Origin: Pseudomonadota bacterium | Lineage (GTDB): Bacteria > Pseudomonadota > Gammaproteobacteria > Burkholderiales > Rhodocyclaceae | Direction: 5' to 3' | Length of the DNA: 5,686 nt | NCBI GenBank assembly: GCA_009778425.1 | Contig: WRJU01000128.1 | Span: 1-5,686 of the forward strand | In this document: one piece after another, positions 1 through 4,874 of the stretch | Numbering within the stretch: the first letter of the stretch is position 1 | Layout of the letters: each line of letters begins with the position of its first letter | Made by a program: the position numbers and the translations under genes | The notes under the pieces: model-generated | The model's input: the letters and a program-made list of their open reading frames with translations, nothing else | Told to the model about the DNA's origin: nothing | The model's database searches: none

Positions 1-105
1 GGACACCATGCCACTGAGCGCTACGGTGTGCGGGCGCTGTCGCGCCATCTGAATGACGGACTGGGGCTTACGGCGGATTTTCTCGATTTGCCCAACCCGG
101 TTTGA
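1..105 (+). CDS. Nif3/YbgI-family dinuclear metal-centre protein, C-terminal end (partial)
   Basis: Only the last 34 codons are present, read from base 1 to the TGA at 103-105; the start lies outside the window. The fragment begins GHHATERYGVRALSRHL and ends LPNPV. The GHHATER-G-xxAL block followed by a short tail ending in (D/P)NP is characteristic of the C terminus of the Nif3-like/YbgI family (DUF34), in which the His and Glu of this block help bind a di-metal site. Members form hexameric toroids; some have been linked to GTP cyclohydrolase-like or metal-insertion roles, but the cellular role is unsettled. It converges on the minus-strand envelope gene, with a 91-nt gap holding a terminator-like hairpin. 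The family call is fairly secure despite the short length; a precise function cannot be assigned. Confidence 0.85.
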   Translation, partial: GHHATERYGVRALSRHLNDGLGLTADFLDLPNPV

Positions 106-125
106 GCGGAAGACGCGGGCAAGGA

Positions 126-163
126 AAAGCACTTGATGCTCTGGTGAAAACATCAAGTGCTTT
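126..163. terminator. Bidirectional terminator-like hairpin between convergent genes
   Basis: A perfect 13-bp inverted repeat: AAAGCACTTGATG at 126-138 and CATCAAGTGCTTT at 151-163, with a 12-nt loop. Read on the minus strand, the stem is followed by TTTTCCTT (complement of 121-128, overlapping the stem base), so it fits an intrinsic terminator for the minus-strand gene ending at 197. On the plus strand only three T's close the stem, so termination of the Nif3-family gene would be weaker. A further TTGATG/CATCAA hairpin (162-167 with 173-178) overlaps it and could compete. The position between convergent stop codons supports the call; the stem is less GC-rich than a typical terminator. Confidence 0.6.
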
Positions 164-196
164 GATGAAAAACATCAAGACGGTTTCAGAAGACCC

Positions 197-1354
197 TCAT
201 TCAGTTTCCGTCAGGGGAGCGGCGCTCAGCAAACTACTGTCAAAATCACTGGATGGGCCGGTATAGGGGCCAAGGCGGTATTCAAGAATATCGTTCAGGC
301 AAAGAATGTCGTCAATGGCGGCAAGCGGGAAGCCCCGCCGGGTTTCGTCCCGTGTGTCGCGCAGCAGGTATTGCAGATAAGCCTGACATTCACGTGTACC
401 CCATAGCTTCTGCAAACGTTCCACAACGTGCGTCGTCGTTTCAAGGCCGTGCAACGGGGCGAGGGCGTCATTGAAATTGTCCCAGTCGACTGTCCAGATA
501 TTGAAAGTCTTGTTCAGCTTCGTGGCGATTCTGTCGAATTCGGTACGTTGCCCGTTGGCCCGGTAGACTTCGAGCAGCTTGAGCCAGGGCACGAAAGCCT
601 CTTTCGGGTTGTTCTCGATAAAGTTTGCCAAAGCTTCGGCGGCGCTGTTGATGCGGCCAAAGCTCAACATGATCTCGGCCAGTTCGATGGTCGAGTCGCG
701 GCTCCGGACGTTTTCTTCCGCTGCCAGGGCTTTCAGGCTCTGCAAATCGAGCGCTGGCGAGGCTGCATCCCAATCGGGCAGGGCGGGAACGAAAGGATGC
801 GCCTGGGGTGGTTCGGGCTCTGTCGCCGTGGCGGATACGGAAGGGGCGAGGCTGAAAAGGGGGGGGGAAGCCTCCTCGAGAGAGGCCGGTTCCTCCTGTG
901 GCCATGTCTCATCGAAGGTTTTTGTCCTGTTCATGCGCAACAGGAGGATGACGCAGAGGGCAAGGGTAAAAAAGGCAGCCCCGCCAAACAGCCAGTTAAG
1001 CGAAGCGTTTGACCGTGGCTGTTCGAGTAGTTTTTGCAGTTCTCTTTGTTCTTTTTCGAGTTCGTGTATGCGAGCTTGTAGTCTCTGAATGAGTTCGTGT
1101 TCGCCAGATACCGTCTGCGGAGCCCGTTCGAGCAATTCTGTTCTGAGTTCGTCTATTTGGGAGCTCAGTTTCTGTTCGGTTCCCCTGTACGCGTTGATCT
1201 CGGCTTCAATGTTCATCCCGACCGGGCCGCTGTCCTGATGAACGGGGCGCATGGCTCGGGAGGAAGCCTTGGAAGGGGCTGCCGAAGAGATGAGGGGTAG
1301 GCAGAAAACAGCAAATAGGCCAGCGAGCAGAATGATGATCCGTCTAGTAGTCAT
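197..1354 (-). CDS. FimV/TPR-like single-pass envelope protein with periplasmic coiled coil
   Basis: A 385-aa protein. Residues 1-25 form a signal peptide (MTTRR, hydrophobic core, then SSAA). Residues about 50-112 are heptad-rich and charged, predicted coiled coil (E, Q, L, R-rich). Residues about 119-140 are a hydrophobic helix followed by RMNRTK, which under the positive-inside rule puts the C terminus in the cytoplasm. Residues 145-200 are a Pro/Glu/Ala-rich linker. Residues about 220-285 read like a degenerate TPR pair (ELAEIMLSFGRINSAAEALANFIENNP is the clearest unit, quoted here by its key A/L/G positions), followed by a Trp-rich stretch and a conserved-looking C-terminal block containing RRGFPLAAIDDIL. 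This order of parts resembles FimV, the inner-membrane organiser of type IV pili and polar proteins, but no LysM domain is visible and the protein is much shorter. The ATG at 1354 suits the signal peptide, although no strong Shine-Dalgarno precedes it. A C9 tract interrupts the linker codons. The exact function is unknown; role in envelope or pilus organisation is inference. Confidence 0.8.
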   Translation of the reverse strand: MTTRRIIILLAGLFAVFCLPLISSAAPSKASSRAMRPVHQDSGPVGMNIEAEINAYRGTEQKLSSQIDELRTELLERAPQTVSGEHELIQRLQARIHELEKEQRELQKLLEQPRSNASLNWLFGGAAFFTLALCVILLLRMNRTKTFDETWPQEEPASLEEASPPLFSLAPSVSATATEPEPPQAHPFVPALPDWDAASPALDLQSLKALAAEENVRSRDSTIELAEIMLSFGRINSAAEALANFIENNPKEAFVPWLKLLEVYRANGQRTEFDRIATKLNKTFNIWTVDWDNFNDALAPLHGLETTTHVVERLQKLWGTRECQAYLQYLLRDTRDETRRGFPLAAIDDILCLNDILEYRLGPYTGPSSDFDSSLLSAAPLTETE

Positions 1355-1467
1355 GGTGAAGCGGAAAGAGCGGATAATTCAAGCATCGTACAGCATTGTT
1401 GCTGTGTCAGACAGGCCAAAAGCAATAAATGTCAACCCATCAAAACTTGTTGAACCACCTATTCTAG

Positions 1468-1620
1468 AATAAGCGGAAATTTTTCGGATCGGAGGCGCTG
1501 AACACATGTCTCGCGCAATCTCCGCCATTTATGGCAGAGTTAAGCGAGACAAAGCGTAACGGGGAGCCGAAGGCTCCCCTAAACCGTATCGAGGAATCCC
1601 CGGCCTTCAGGCCGGGGTGA
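1468..1620 (+). pseudogene. Possible vestigial tnpB C-terminal tail overlapping the structured RNA
   Basis: After a TAG at 1465-1467, one frame stays open through 1617 and stops at TGA 1618-1620, passing through all three hairpins. Its end reads ELSETKRNGEPKAP then NRIEESPAFRPG. In IS200/IS605 elements the end of tnpB often overlaps the guide RNA, and tails of this composition (SETKRNGEP, RIEESPAFRPG) occur by reading through the same conserved hairpin DNA. There is no CxxC zinc finger or RuvC motif left and no start with a ribosome binding site, so this is at most the last fragment of a lost gene. It may equally be chance openness of hairpin DNA. Confidence 0.3.
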
Positions 1621-1625
1621 CTCAA
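1471..1625 (+). mobile_element. Solo right end of an IS200/IS605-family element (relic or non-autonomous copy)
   Basis: The stretch ends in GAGGAATCCCCGGCC at 1591-1605, a perfect 9-bp palindrome arm pair (1598-1606 and 1609-1617, TC loop), then TGACTCAA at 1618-1625. A GAATCCCC-xGCC-TTxxGGC-GGGG hairpin followed a few bases later by TCAA is the familiar terminal palindrome and 3' cleavage region of many IS200/IS605 (IS605/IS1341-group) elements, recalled from family knowledge. Two more hairpins lie just upstream. No TnpA tyrosine transposase and no TnpB RuvC/zinc-finger gene is present in the window, so this is either a deletion relic or a MITE-like derivative. The right boundary near 1625 is reasonable; the left boundary is not defined and 1471 is only the limit of an open frame described separately. 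Confidence 0.62.
1507..1620 (+). ncRNA. omegaRNA (reRNA)-like structured RNA at transposon right end
   Basis: Three stem-loops follow one another. Stem 1 (1507-1551): TGTCTCGC at 1507-1514 pairs perfectly with GCGAGACA at 1544-1551 and encloses an inner stem CTCcGCCAT/ATGGCaGAG with one mismatch and a TT loop. Stem 2 (1561-1579): GGGGAGCC pairs with GGCTCCCC around a GAA loop. Stem 3 (1598-1617): CCCCGGCCT pairs with AGGCCGGGG. In IS200/IS605 elements the RNA that guides TnpB covers this part, using the bases directly 3' of the element (here from about 1626) as guide. The stems are seen in the sequence; identity as omegaRNA is by resemblance to the family, and expression is unknown. No run of U follows stem 3, so it is not a good intrinsic terminator. 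The nested stem could also fold on the minus strand. Confidence 0.5.
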
Positions 1626-1651
1626 ATCATGCCGGAGGGCGGCTAAACGCA

Positions 1652-1659
1652 GGGGGGAG
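1652..1659 (+). promoter_or_regulatory. Ribosome binding site deciding the PP2C start
   Basis: The purine run GGGGGGAG ends 5 nt before the ATG at 1665 and only 2 nt before the in-frame TTG at 1662. The spacing favours the ATG. The G6 core is longer than a standard AGGAGG. Confidence 0.7.
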
Positions 1660-1664
1660 CATTG

Positions 1665-2471
1665 ATGCTTGAATGTGCCGCGCGCACGGACATTGGCTTG
1701 GTTCGGAGCCGCAATGAAGATGCGCTATGGATCGATGCTGGACGGGGGTGGCTGTTGCTCGCCGATGGCATGGGGGGGCATAGTTCAGGCGACCTAGCTT
1801 CCGCGCTGGTTGTCAATTATGTGCTGGATAAATTGCTCGATACGGCGGAAAAAAAGCAGGGGAGCAGAAAACCTGATTATGCCGGGACGCTCGCCGATAG
1901 CGTTGTCGATGTCAATGTTGTCATCCGTAGCGCGGGAAGGCTGTCCGATGCCGCCAACTCGATGGGGTCGACTTTTGTCGGGGCTGTGTTGAGCCCGGGC
2001 GAAATGAGCTACGTATACGTCGGTGATTCGCGTCTGTATTTGCTGCGCGATGGCACACTGACGCAATTGTCGCGCGATCACACCCTGGTGCAGGAATTCG
2101 TCGATGCCGGGCAATTGACAGTCGAGATGGCGCAAAATCATCCTTACCGGGGATTGCTCACGCGCGGCGTCGGGGTACATGACGAAGTAGAACTCGATAC
2201 CGGTATTTGTGCATTGCTTTCGGGAGATCGTTTGCTACTGTGCACGGACGGTTTGACAGACATGGTGGACGAGCATGAAATTGTCAGGCTGCTCGGGATG
2301 CCTGCGCGGGCTGAGGAAGTGGCCGGAAGCCTGATCGAGGCCGCGAAATCCGCCGGTGGACGCGATAACGTTTCCGTTATCGTTGCGTGGTTTGATGAGT
2401 TGGCTCAGCGTGACGACGATCGATGCGCGGATGGCGCGTATCGCCAGATAAACATGAATGGATGCGAGTAA
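1665..2471 (+). CDS. PP2C-family (PPM) serine/threonine protein phosphatase
   Basis: A 268-aa cytoplasmic, metal-dependent (Mn/Mg) phosphatase that removes phosphate from Ser/Thr residues; the length is that of a bare PP2C catalytic domain. The motifs occur in order: RSRNED at 14-19, ADGMGGH at 33-39 (metal-ligand Asp34 and Gly35), GSTFVGAV at 101-108, YVGDSRLYLLRDG at 118-130, SRDHTLVQEFVDAG at 136-149, LLTRGVG at 164-170, LLCTDGLTD at 191-199 (metal Asp195) and GGRDNVSVIV at 231-240 (metal Asp234). All catalytic residues appear intact, so it should be active. It has no signal peptide or membrane helix. It resembles Mycobacterium PstP and the phosphatases paired with FHA proteins in bacterial phosphothreonine pathways, including type VI secretion control, although no type VI gene is visible here. 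Its TAA overlaps the ATG of the FHA gene (TAATG), so the two are probably translated together. The start was moved from TTG 1662 to ATG 1665 on ribosome-binding-site spacing. Confidence 0.95.
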   Translation: MLECAARTDIGLVRSRNEDALWIDAGRGWLLLADGMGGHSSGDLASALVVNYVLDKLLDTAEKKQGSRKPDYAGTLADSVVDVNVVIRSAGRLSDAANSMGSTFVGAVLSPGEMSYVYVGDSRLYLLRDGTLTQLSRDHTLVQEFVDAGQLTVEMAQNHPYRGLLTRGVGVHDEVELDTGICALLSGDRLLLCTDGLTDMVDEHEIVRLLGMPARAEEVAGSLIEAAKSAGGRDNVSVIVAWFDELAQRDDDRCADGAYRQINMNGCE

Positions 2472-3211
2472 TGCCGAAGTTGATCCTCAGTATGGACGGA
2501 CTGGTGCTCAAGGAGATTGTGCTCAACAAGGAGCGCACTTCAATTGGTCGCAAGCCGGTCAACGACATCCAGATCGACAATCTCTCCATTAGCGGCCAGC
2601 ACGCCGTGATTACCCGGATTCTGGGCGACGCTTTTCTGGAAGACCTCAACAGTACCAACGGAACCTACGTCAATGGGCAGCCGGTCAAGAAGTATGTGCT
2701 GCACAACAATGACGTGATCGAGCTTGGCAAATATCGGATCAAATACCTGGTCGACGTTTCCCCCCCTGGCGTGGCGGCGACGGAGTTGGTCGATACCGCC
2801 ACCTTGAAGCCTTTTGAAATAGGGACGCTCAACCCGGCTGAACCCCTGCCGACCGGGACAAGTACGATCCGTACGCGAAATTTGCAATCCCAATCCTTGA
2901 CCGGAAGCGCCGGGGGCATGAGCGCATCGGTCGGGCATCTGCTGGAACATCTCGGCGTAATCCAGGTATTGAGCGGAATCAATACCGGGCAGGAACTCGA
3001 ACTGAGCAAGCCGGTGACGACCTTGGGCAAGCCCGGCTATCAGGTTGCGGTCATTACGCGGCGTGAGAAGGGCTATTTCATCACCCACGTCGAAGGCAAG
3101 GTGTATCCGCAGGTCAATGGCGAACAACTCGACGCTCATGCGCATAAACTGAATGATCACGACATCATAGAAATTGCCGGGGTCAAAATGGAATTTTTCA
3201 CGCGTTCCTGA
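2471..3211 (+). CDS. FHA-domain protein with second degenerate FHA-like domain
   Basis: A 246-aa soluble protein. Residues 3-95 are a canonical forkhead-associated (phosphothreonine-binding) domain: SIGRKPVND with Gly26-Arg27, Ser41-x-x-His44 (SGQH), EDLNSTNGTYVNG with Asn63-Gly64 and Asn68, then DVIELGKYRIKYL. A Thr/Pro-rich linker follows (about 96-155), containing possible phosphorylation sites such as TSTIRTR. Residues about 162-243 look like a second FHA fold (LSGINTGQELEL, TTLGKPG, THVEG, VNGEQL, HDIIEIAGVKMEFF), but it has LGKPG in place of Gly-Arg and no Ser-x-x-His, so it probably does not bind phosphothreonine in the usual way. The role is inferred to be a reader of Thr-phosphorylated partners, working with the coupled phosphatase gene. 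An in-frame ATG at 2423 would add 16 residues of the overlapping PP2C frame; MPKLILSMDG at 2471 matches where FHA homologues begin and sits in a TAATG junction, so it was preferred. Confidence 0.93.
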   Translation: MPKLILSMDGLVLKEIVLNKERTSIGRKPVNDIQIDNLSISGQHAVITRILGDAFLEDLNSTNGTYVNGQPVKKYVLHNNDVIELGKYRIKYLVDVSPPGVAATELVDTATLKPFEIGTLNPAEPLPTGTSTIRTRNLQSQSLTGSAGGMSASVGHLLEHLGVIQVLSGINTGQELELSKPVTTLGKPGYQVAVITRREKGYFITHVEGKVYPQVNGEQLDAHAHKLNDHDIIEIAGVKMEFFTRS

Positions 3212-3273
3212 ATACGGGCCGGGTGTGGCTCAAAACAGCGGCTTCGGAATGCCGTGACTTCTTTCATCGCCCG

Positions 3274-3301
3274 TTGCCGGGGCGGATGATAAGCTTATAG
3301 T
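3274..3301 (+). promoter_or_regulatory. Candidate sigma70 promoter for the MBL-fold hydrolase gene
   Basis: TTGCCG at 3274-3279 (4 of 6 consensus) and TATAGT at 3296-3301 (5 of 6) are 16 nt apart. Transcription would start near 3308, about 30 nt before the ATG at 3340. A 10-bp palindrome ATAAGCTTAT at 3289-3298 overlaps the -10 box. It could be an operator or chance. The 128-nt gap after the FHA gene suggests the hydrolase can be transcribed separately from the PP2C-FHA pair. Confidence 0.45.
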
Positions 3302-3339
3302 TTGTCTGGAGAGAAAACGGTCGGCTTGTCGGAAGATTC

Positions 3340-4107
3340 ATGAAACTGAGGGTACTTGGCTGTAGTGGTGGAATTGGTGGCGAGGATTCGCGTACATCTT
3401 CATTTCTCGTCGATGATGATGTGCTCATCGACTGTGGAACCGGTGTAGGCGATTTGTCATTTGATGAATTGCGCCGCATCAGTCACGTTTTCGTCAGCCA
3501 CTCCCACCTCGATCACATCGCCGCTATCCCCCTGCTGGTCGATTCCATCGGCGAGATCTGTCAGCACACAGTTACGATCTACGCGCCGCCGGAAACGCTG
3601 CACATCCTGCGGGCGCATGTCTTCAACTGGCTGGTGTGGCCGGATTTCACCGCCATTCCAGATCGCCGCTTTTCCTATCTGCGCCTGCAACCGGTACAGA
3701 TCGGCGAAACCTTGCGACTGGGCAAGCGCGCATTTACGGCACTGCCGGTGCTCCATACCGTCCCTGGCGCGGCCTGGCTTCTCGATAGCGGCAAAGCGCA
3801 GTTGATCTATTCGGGAGATACGACCTACAGCCCTGAACTGATCGCCGCCATCAACGCCTGCCAATCCCTGCGTTACCTGATCGTGGAAACGGCCTTCCCA
3901 GAGGAGATGCGCGCGATGGCAATCGCAGCGCGCCACCTGTGCCCAGGCATGCTGGAAACCATGCTTTCCGAATTGACCGTATCGCCGGAAGTGTACGTCA
4001 GCCACCTCAAGCCAGGCATGAGCGACCGCATCATGGAGCAGATTGATGCTCTGAATATGCGTCTGAGACCAATACGCTTGATGCGTAAGCAAGTCTTTGA
4101 TTTTTGA
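3340..4107 (+). CDS. Metallo-beta-lactamase-fold hydrolase, class II cyclic-nucleotide phosphodiesterase-like
   Basis: A 255-aa cytoplasmic protein without a signal peptide. The start is the ATG preceded by GGAAG at 3331-3335. It opens with a beta strand and glycine turn (MKLRVLGCSGGIGG), typical of the MBL fold. The metal motif is SHSHLDHIAAIP (His54, His56, Asp58, His59), with further likely ligands His139 (VLHTVPG), Asp160 (YSGDTTY) and His222 (VSHLKPG). VLIDCGTGVGDL at 28-39 is another family-like stretch. HxHLDH plus the GDT and SHLKP elements resemble the class II cAMP phosphodiesterase group (yeast PDE1, Vibrio CpdP) and tRNase Z relatives; the PROSITE-type class II signature is not fully matched because Ala61 occupies the usual Gly/Ser place. 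All metal ligands appear intact. Substrate is uncertain: cAMP, another cyclic nucleotide or a different phosphoester. It lies between the FHA gene and rpe on the same strand, with gaps of 128 and 71 nt. Confidence 0.88.
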   Translation: MKLRVLGCSGGIGGEDSRTSSFLVDDDVLIDCGTGVGDLSFDELRRISHVFVSHSHLDHIAAIPLLVDSIGEICQHTVTIYAPPETLHILRAHVFNWLVWPDFTAIPDRRFSYLRLQPVQIGETLRLGKRAFTALPVLHTVPGAAWLLDSGKAQLIYSGDTTYSPELIAAINACQSLRYLIVETAFPEEMRAMAIAARHLCPGMLETMLSELTVSPEVYVSHLKPGMSDRIMEQIDALNMRLRPIRLMRKQVFDF

Positions 4108-4140
4108 CTGCGTGCGGTGAGCTTTTCCTCCGGGACGGGT

Positions 4141-4163
4141 AAAATTCCCCGTTCAGGAATTTT
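4141..4163 (+). terminator. Weak AT-rich hairpin between the hydrolase gene and rpe
   Basis: AAAATTCC at 4141-4148 pairs with GGAATTTT at 4156-4163 around a 7-nt loop, followed by one more T and then CGGG. The stem is AT-rich and the U run is part of the stem, so termination would be partial. The same bases include TAAAAT (4140-4145), a -10-like hexamer for which no matching -35 box was found. The role is unclear: attenuator, weak terminator or leader structure of rpe. Confidence 0.3.
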
Positions 4164-4178
4164 TCGGGATTGCCGCTC

Positions 4179-4874
4179 ATGTACCGCCTTGCCCCCAGCC
4201 TGCTTTCCGCCGATTTTTCCCGTCTTGGCGAGGAAGTGGAAAATGTGATTGCTTCCGGCGCGGACTGGATTCACTTCGACGTGATGGACAACCATTACGT
4301 CCCCAACCTCACGGTTGGGCCGCTGGTATGCAAGGCCCTCCGACCTCTGACGAAAGCGCCCATCGACGTGCACCTGATGGTGAAGCCGGTCGACCGGGTC
4401 ATCTCCGGGTTCATCGAAGCAGGTGCAGACTTCATCAGCTTCCACCCCGAGGCGTCCGAACATATCGACCGCAGCCTGGCCCTCATCCGGGACGGCGGCG
4501 CAAAAGCGGGGCTGGCGCTCAATCCGGCCACGCCCCTTCATGTGCTCGATCACGTCATGGATCGGCTCGATTTCGTCCTGTTGATGAGCGTCAATCCCGG
4601 TTTCGGCGGGCAAACGTTCATTCCCGGCACGCTCGACAAACTCGCAGCCGTCCGTGCGCGGATCGATGCCTGGAGCCGGAAAAGCGGGCGGAGTCTTCTG
4701 CTCGAGGTCGACGGTGGCGTGAAAGCCGACAACATTGCCGAGATTGCCCGCGCCGGAGCCGACACCTTCGTAGCCGGTTCCGCCGTGTTCGGAGCCGGGC
4801 GCGACAGCGACCCGCATCGCTACGACACGATCATTGCGCGGTTGCGCGCCGAACTGGCCACGGTGAGCGCATGA
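4179..4874 (+). CDS. rpe: Ribulose-phosphate 3-epimerase
   Basis: A 231-aa cytosolic TIM-barrel enzyme that interconverts D-ribulose 5-phosphate and D-xylulose 5-phosphate in the pentose phosphate and Calvin cycles. Diagnostic parts in order: APSLLSADFSRLGEE at 5-19, WIHFDVMDNHYVPN at 30-43 (metal ligand His33, catalytic Asp35), DVHLMV at 63-68 (metal ligand His65), FHPEASEH at 88-95, GLALNPATP at 111-119, MSVNPGFGGQTFIP at 136-149, EVDGGV at 176-181 (catalytic Asp178) and FVAGSAVFG at 197-205 (phosphate binding). Length matches the family and nothing is missing. The ATG at 4179 gives the usual short N terminus before APSLLSADF; an in-frame TTG at 4170 is not needed. No strong ribosome binding site is visible, only GGGA at 4166-4169 about 9 nt upstream. 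The gph start overlaps its stop by 4 nt. Confidence 0.98.
   Translation: MYRLAPSLLSADFSRLGEEVENVIASGADWIHFDVMDNHYVPNLTVGPLVCKALRPLTKAPIDVHLMVKPVDRVISGFIEAGADFISFHPEASEHIDRSLALIRDGGAKAGLALNPATPLHVLDHVMDRLDFVLLMSVNPGFGGQTFIPGTLDKLAAVRARIDAWSRKSGRSLLLEVDGGVKADNIAEIARAGADTFVAGSAVFGAGRDSDPHRYDTIIARLRAELATVSA

Noticed and set aside
428..1088. Plus-strand open frames of 169-194 codons opposite the FimV-like gene
   Set aside because: They have no recognisable domains and low-complexity Ser/Arg/Gly composition; the minus-strand frame has a signal peptide, membrane helix and domain structure.
1390..1405. ACAGCA-TTGT-TGCTGT small hairpin as an operator or transposon left end
   Set aside because: It is only 6 bp, common by chance, and nothing nearby confirms a left transposon end.
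1430..1435. Perfect minus-strand TTGACA -35 box upstream of the FimV-like gene
   Set aside because: At 16-18 nt spacing the -10 positions read TGTCTG, GTCTGA or TCTGAC, none close to TATAAT, so a full promoter was not called.
1598..1617. GC-rich hairpin as an intrinsic terminator
   Set aside because: No U run follows on either strand, and the flanking sequence fits a transposon right end better.
1507..1617. Hairpin series as a CRISPR array or riboswitch
   Set aside because: The hairpins differ in sequence and there are no regular repeats or spacers; no riboswitch consensus that I know is recognisable.
2423..2470. Earlier in-frame ATG for the FHA gene
   Set aside because: The added 16 residues overlap the PP2C coding end and look unlike an FHA N terminus; the TAATG junction at 2469-2473 gives a better start.
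4328..4870. Upstream extension of the gph reading frame, giving a 412-aa open frame
   Set aside because: The first 181 codons are an Arg/Pro-rich translation of rpe in another frame; the HAD domain begins only at the ATG at 4871, within the ATGA junction.
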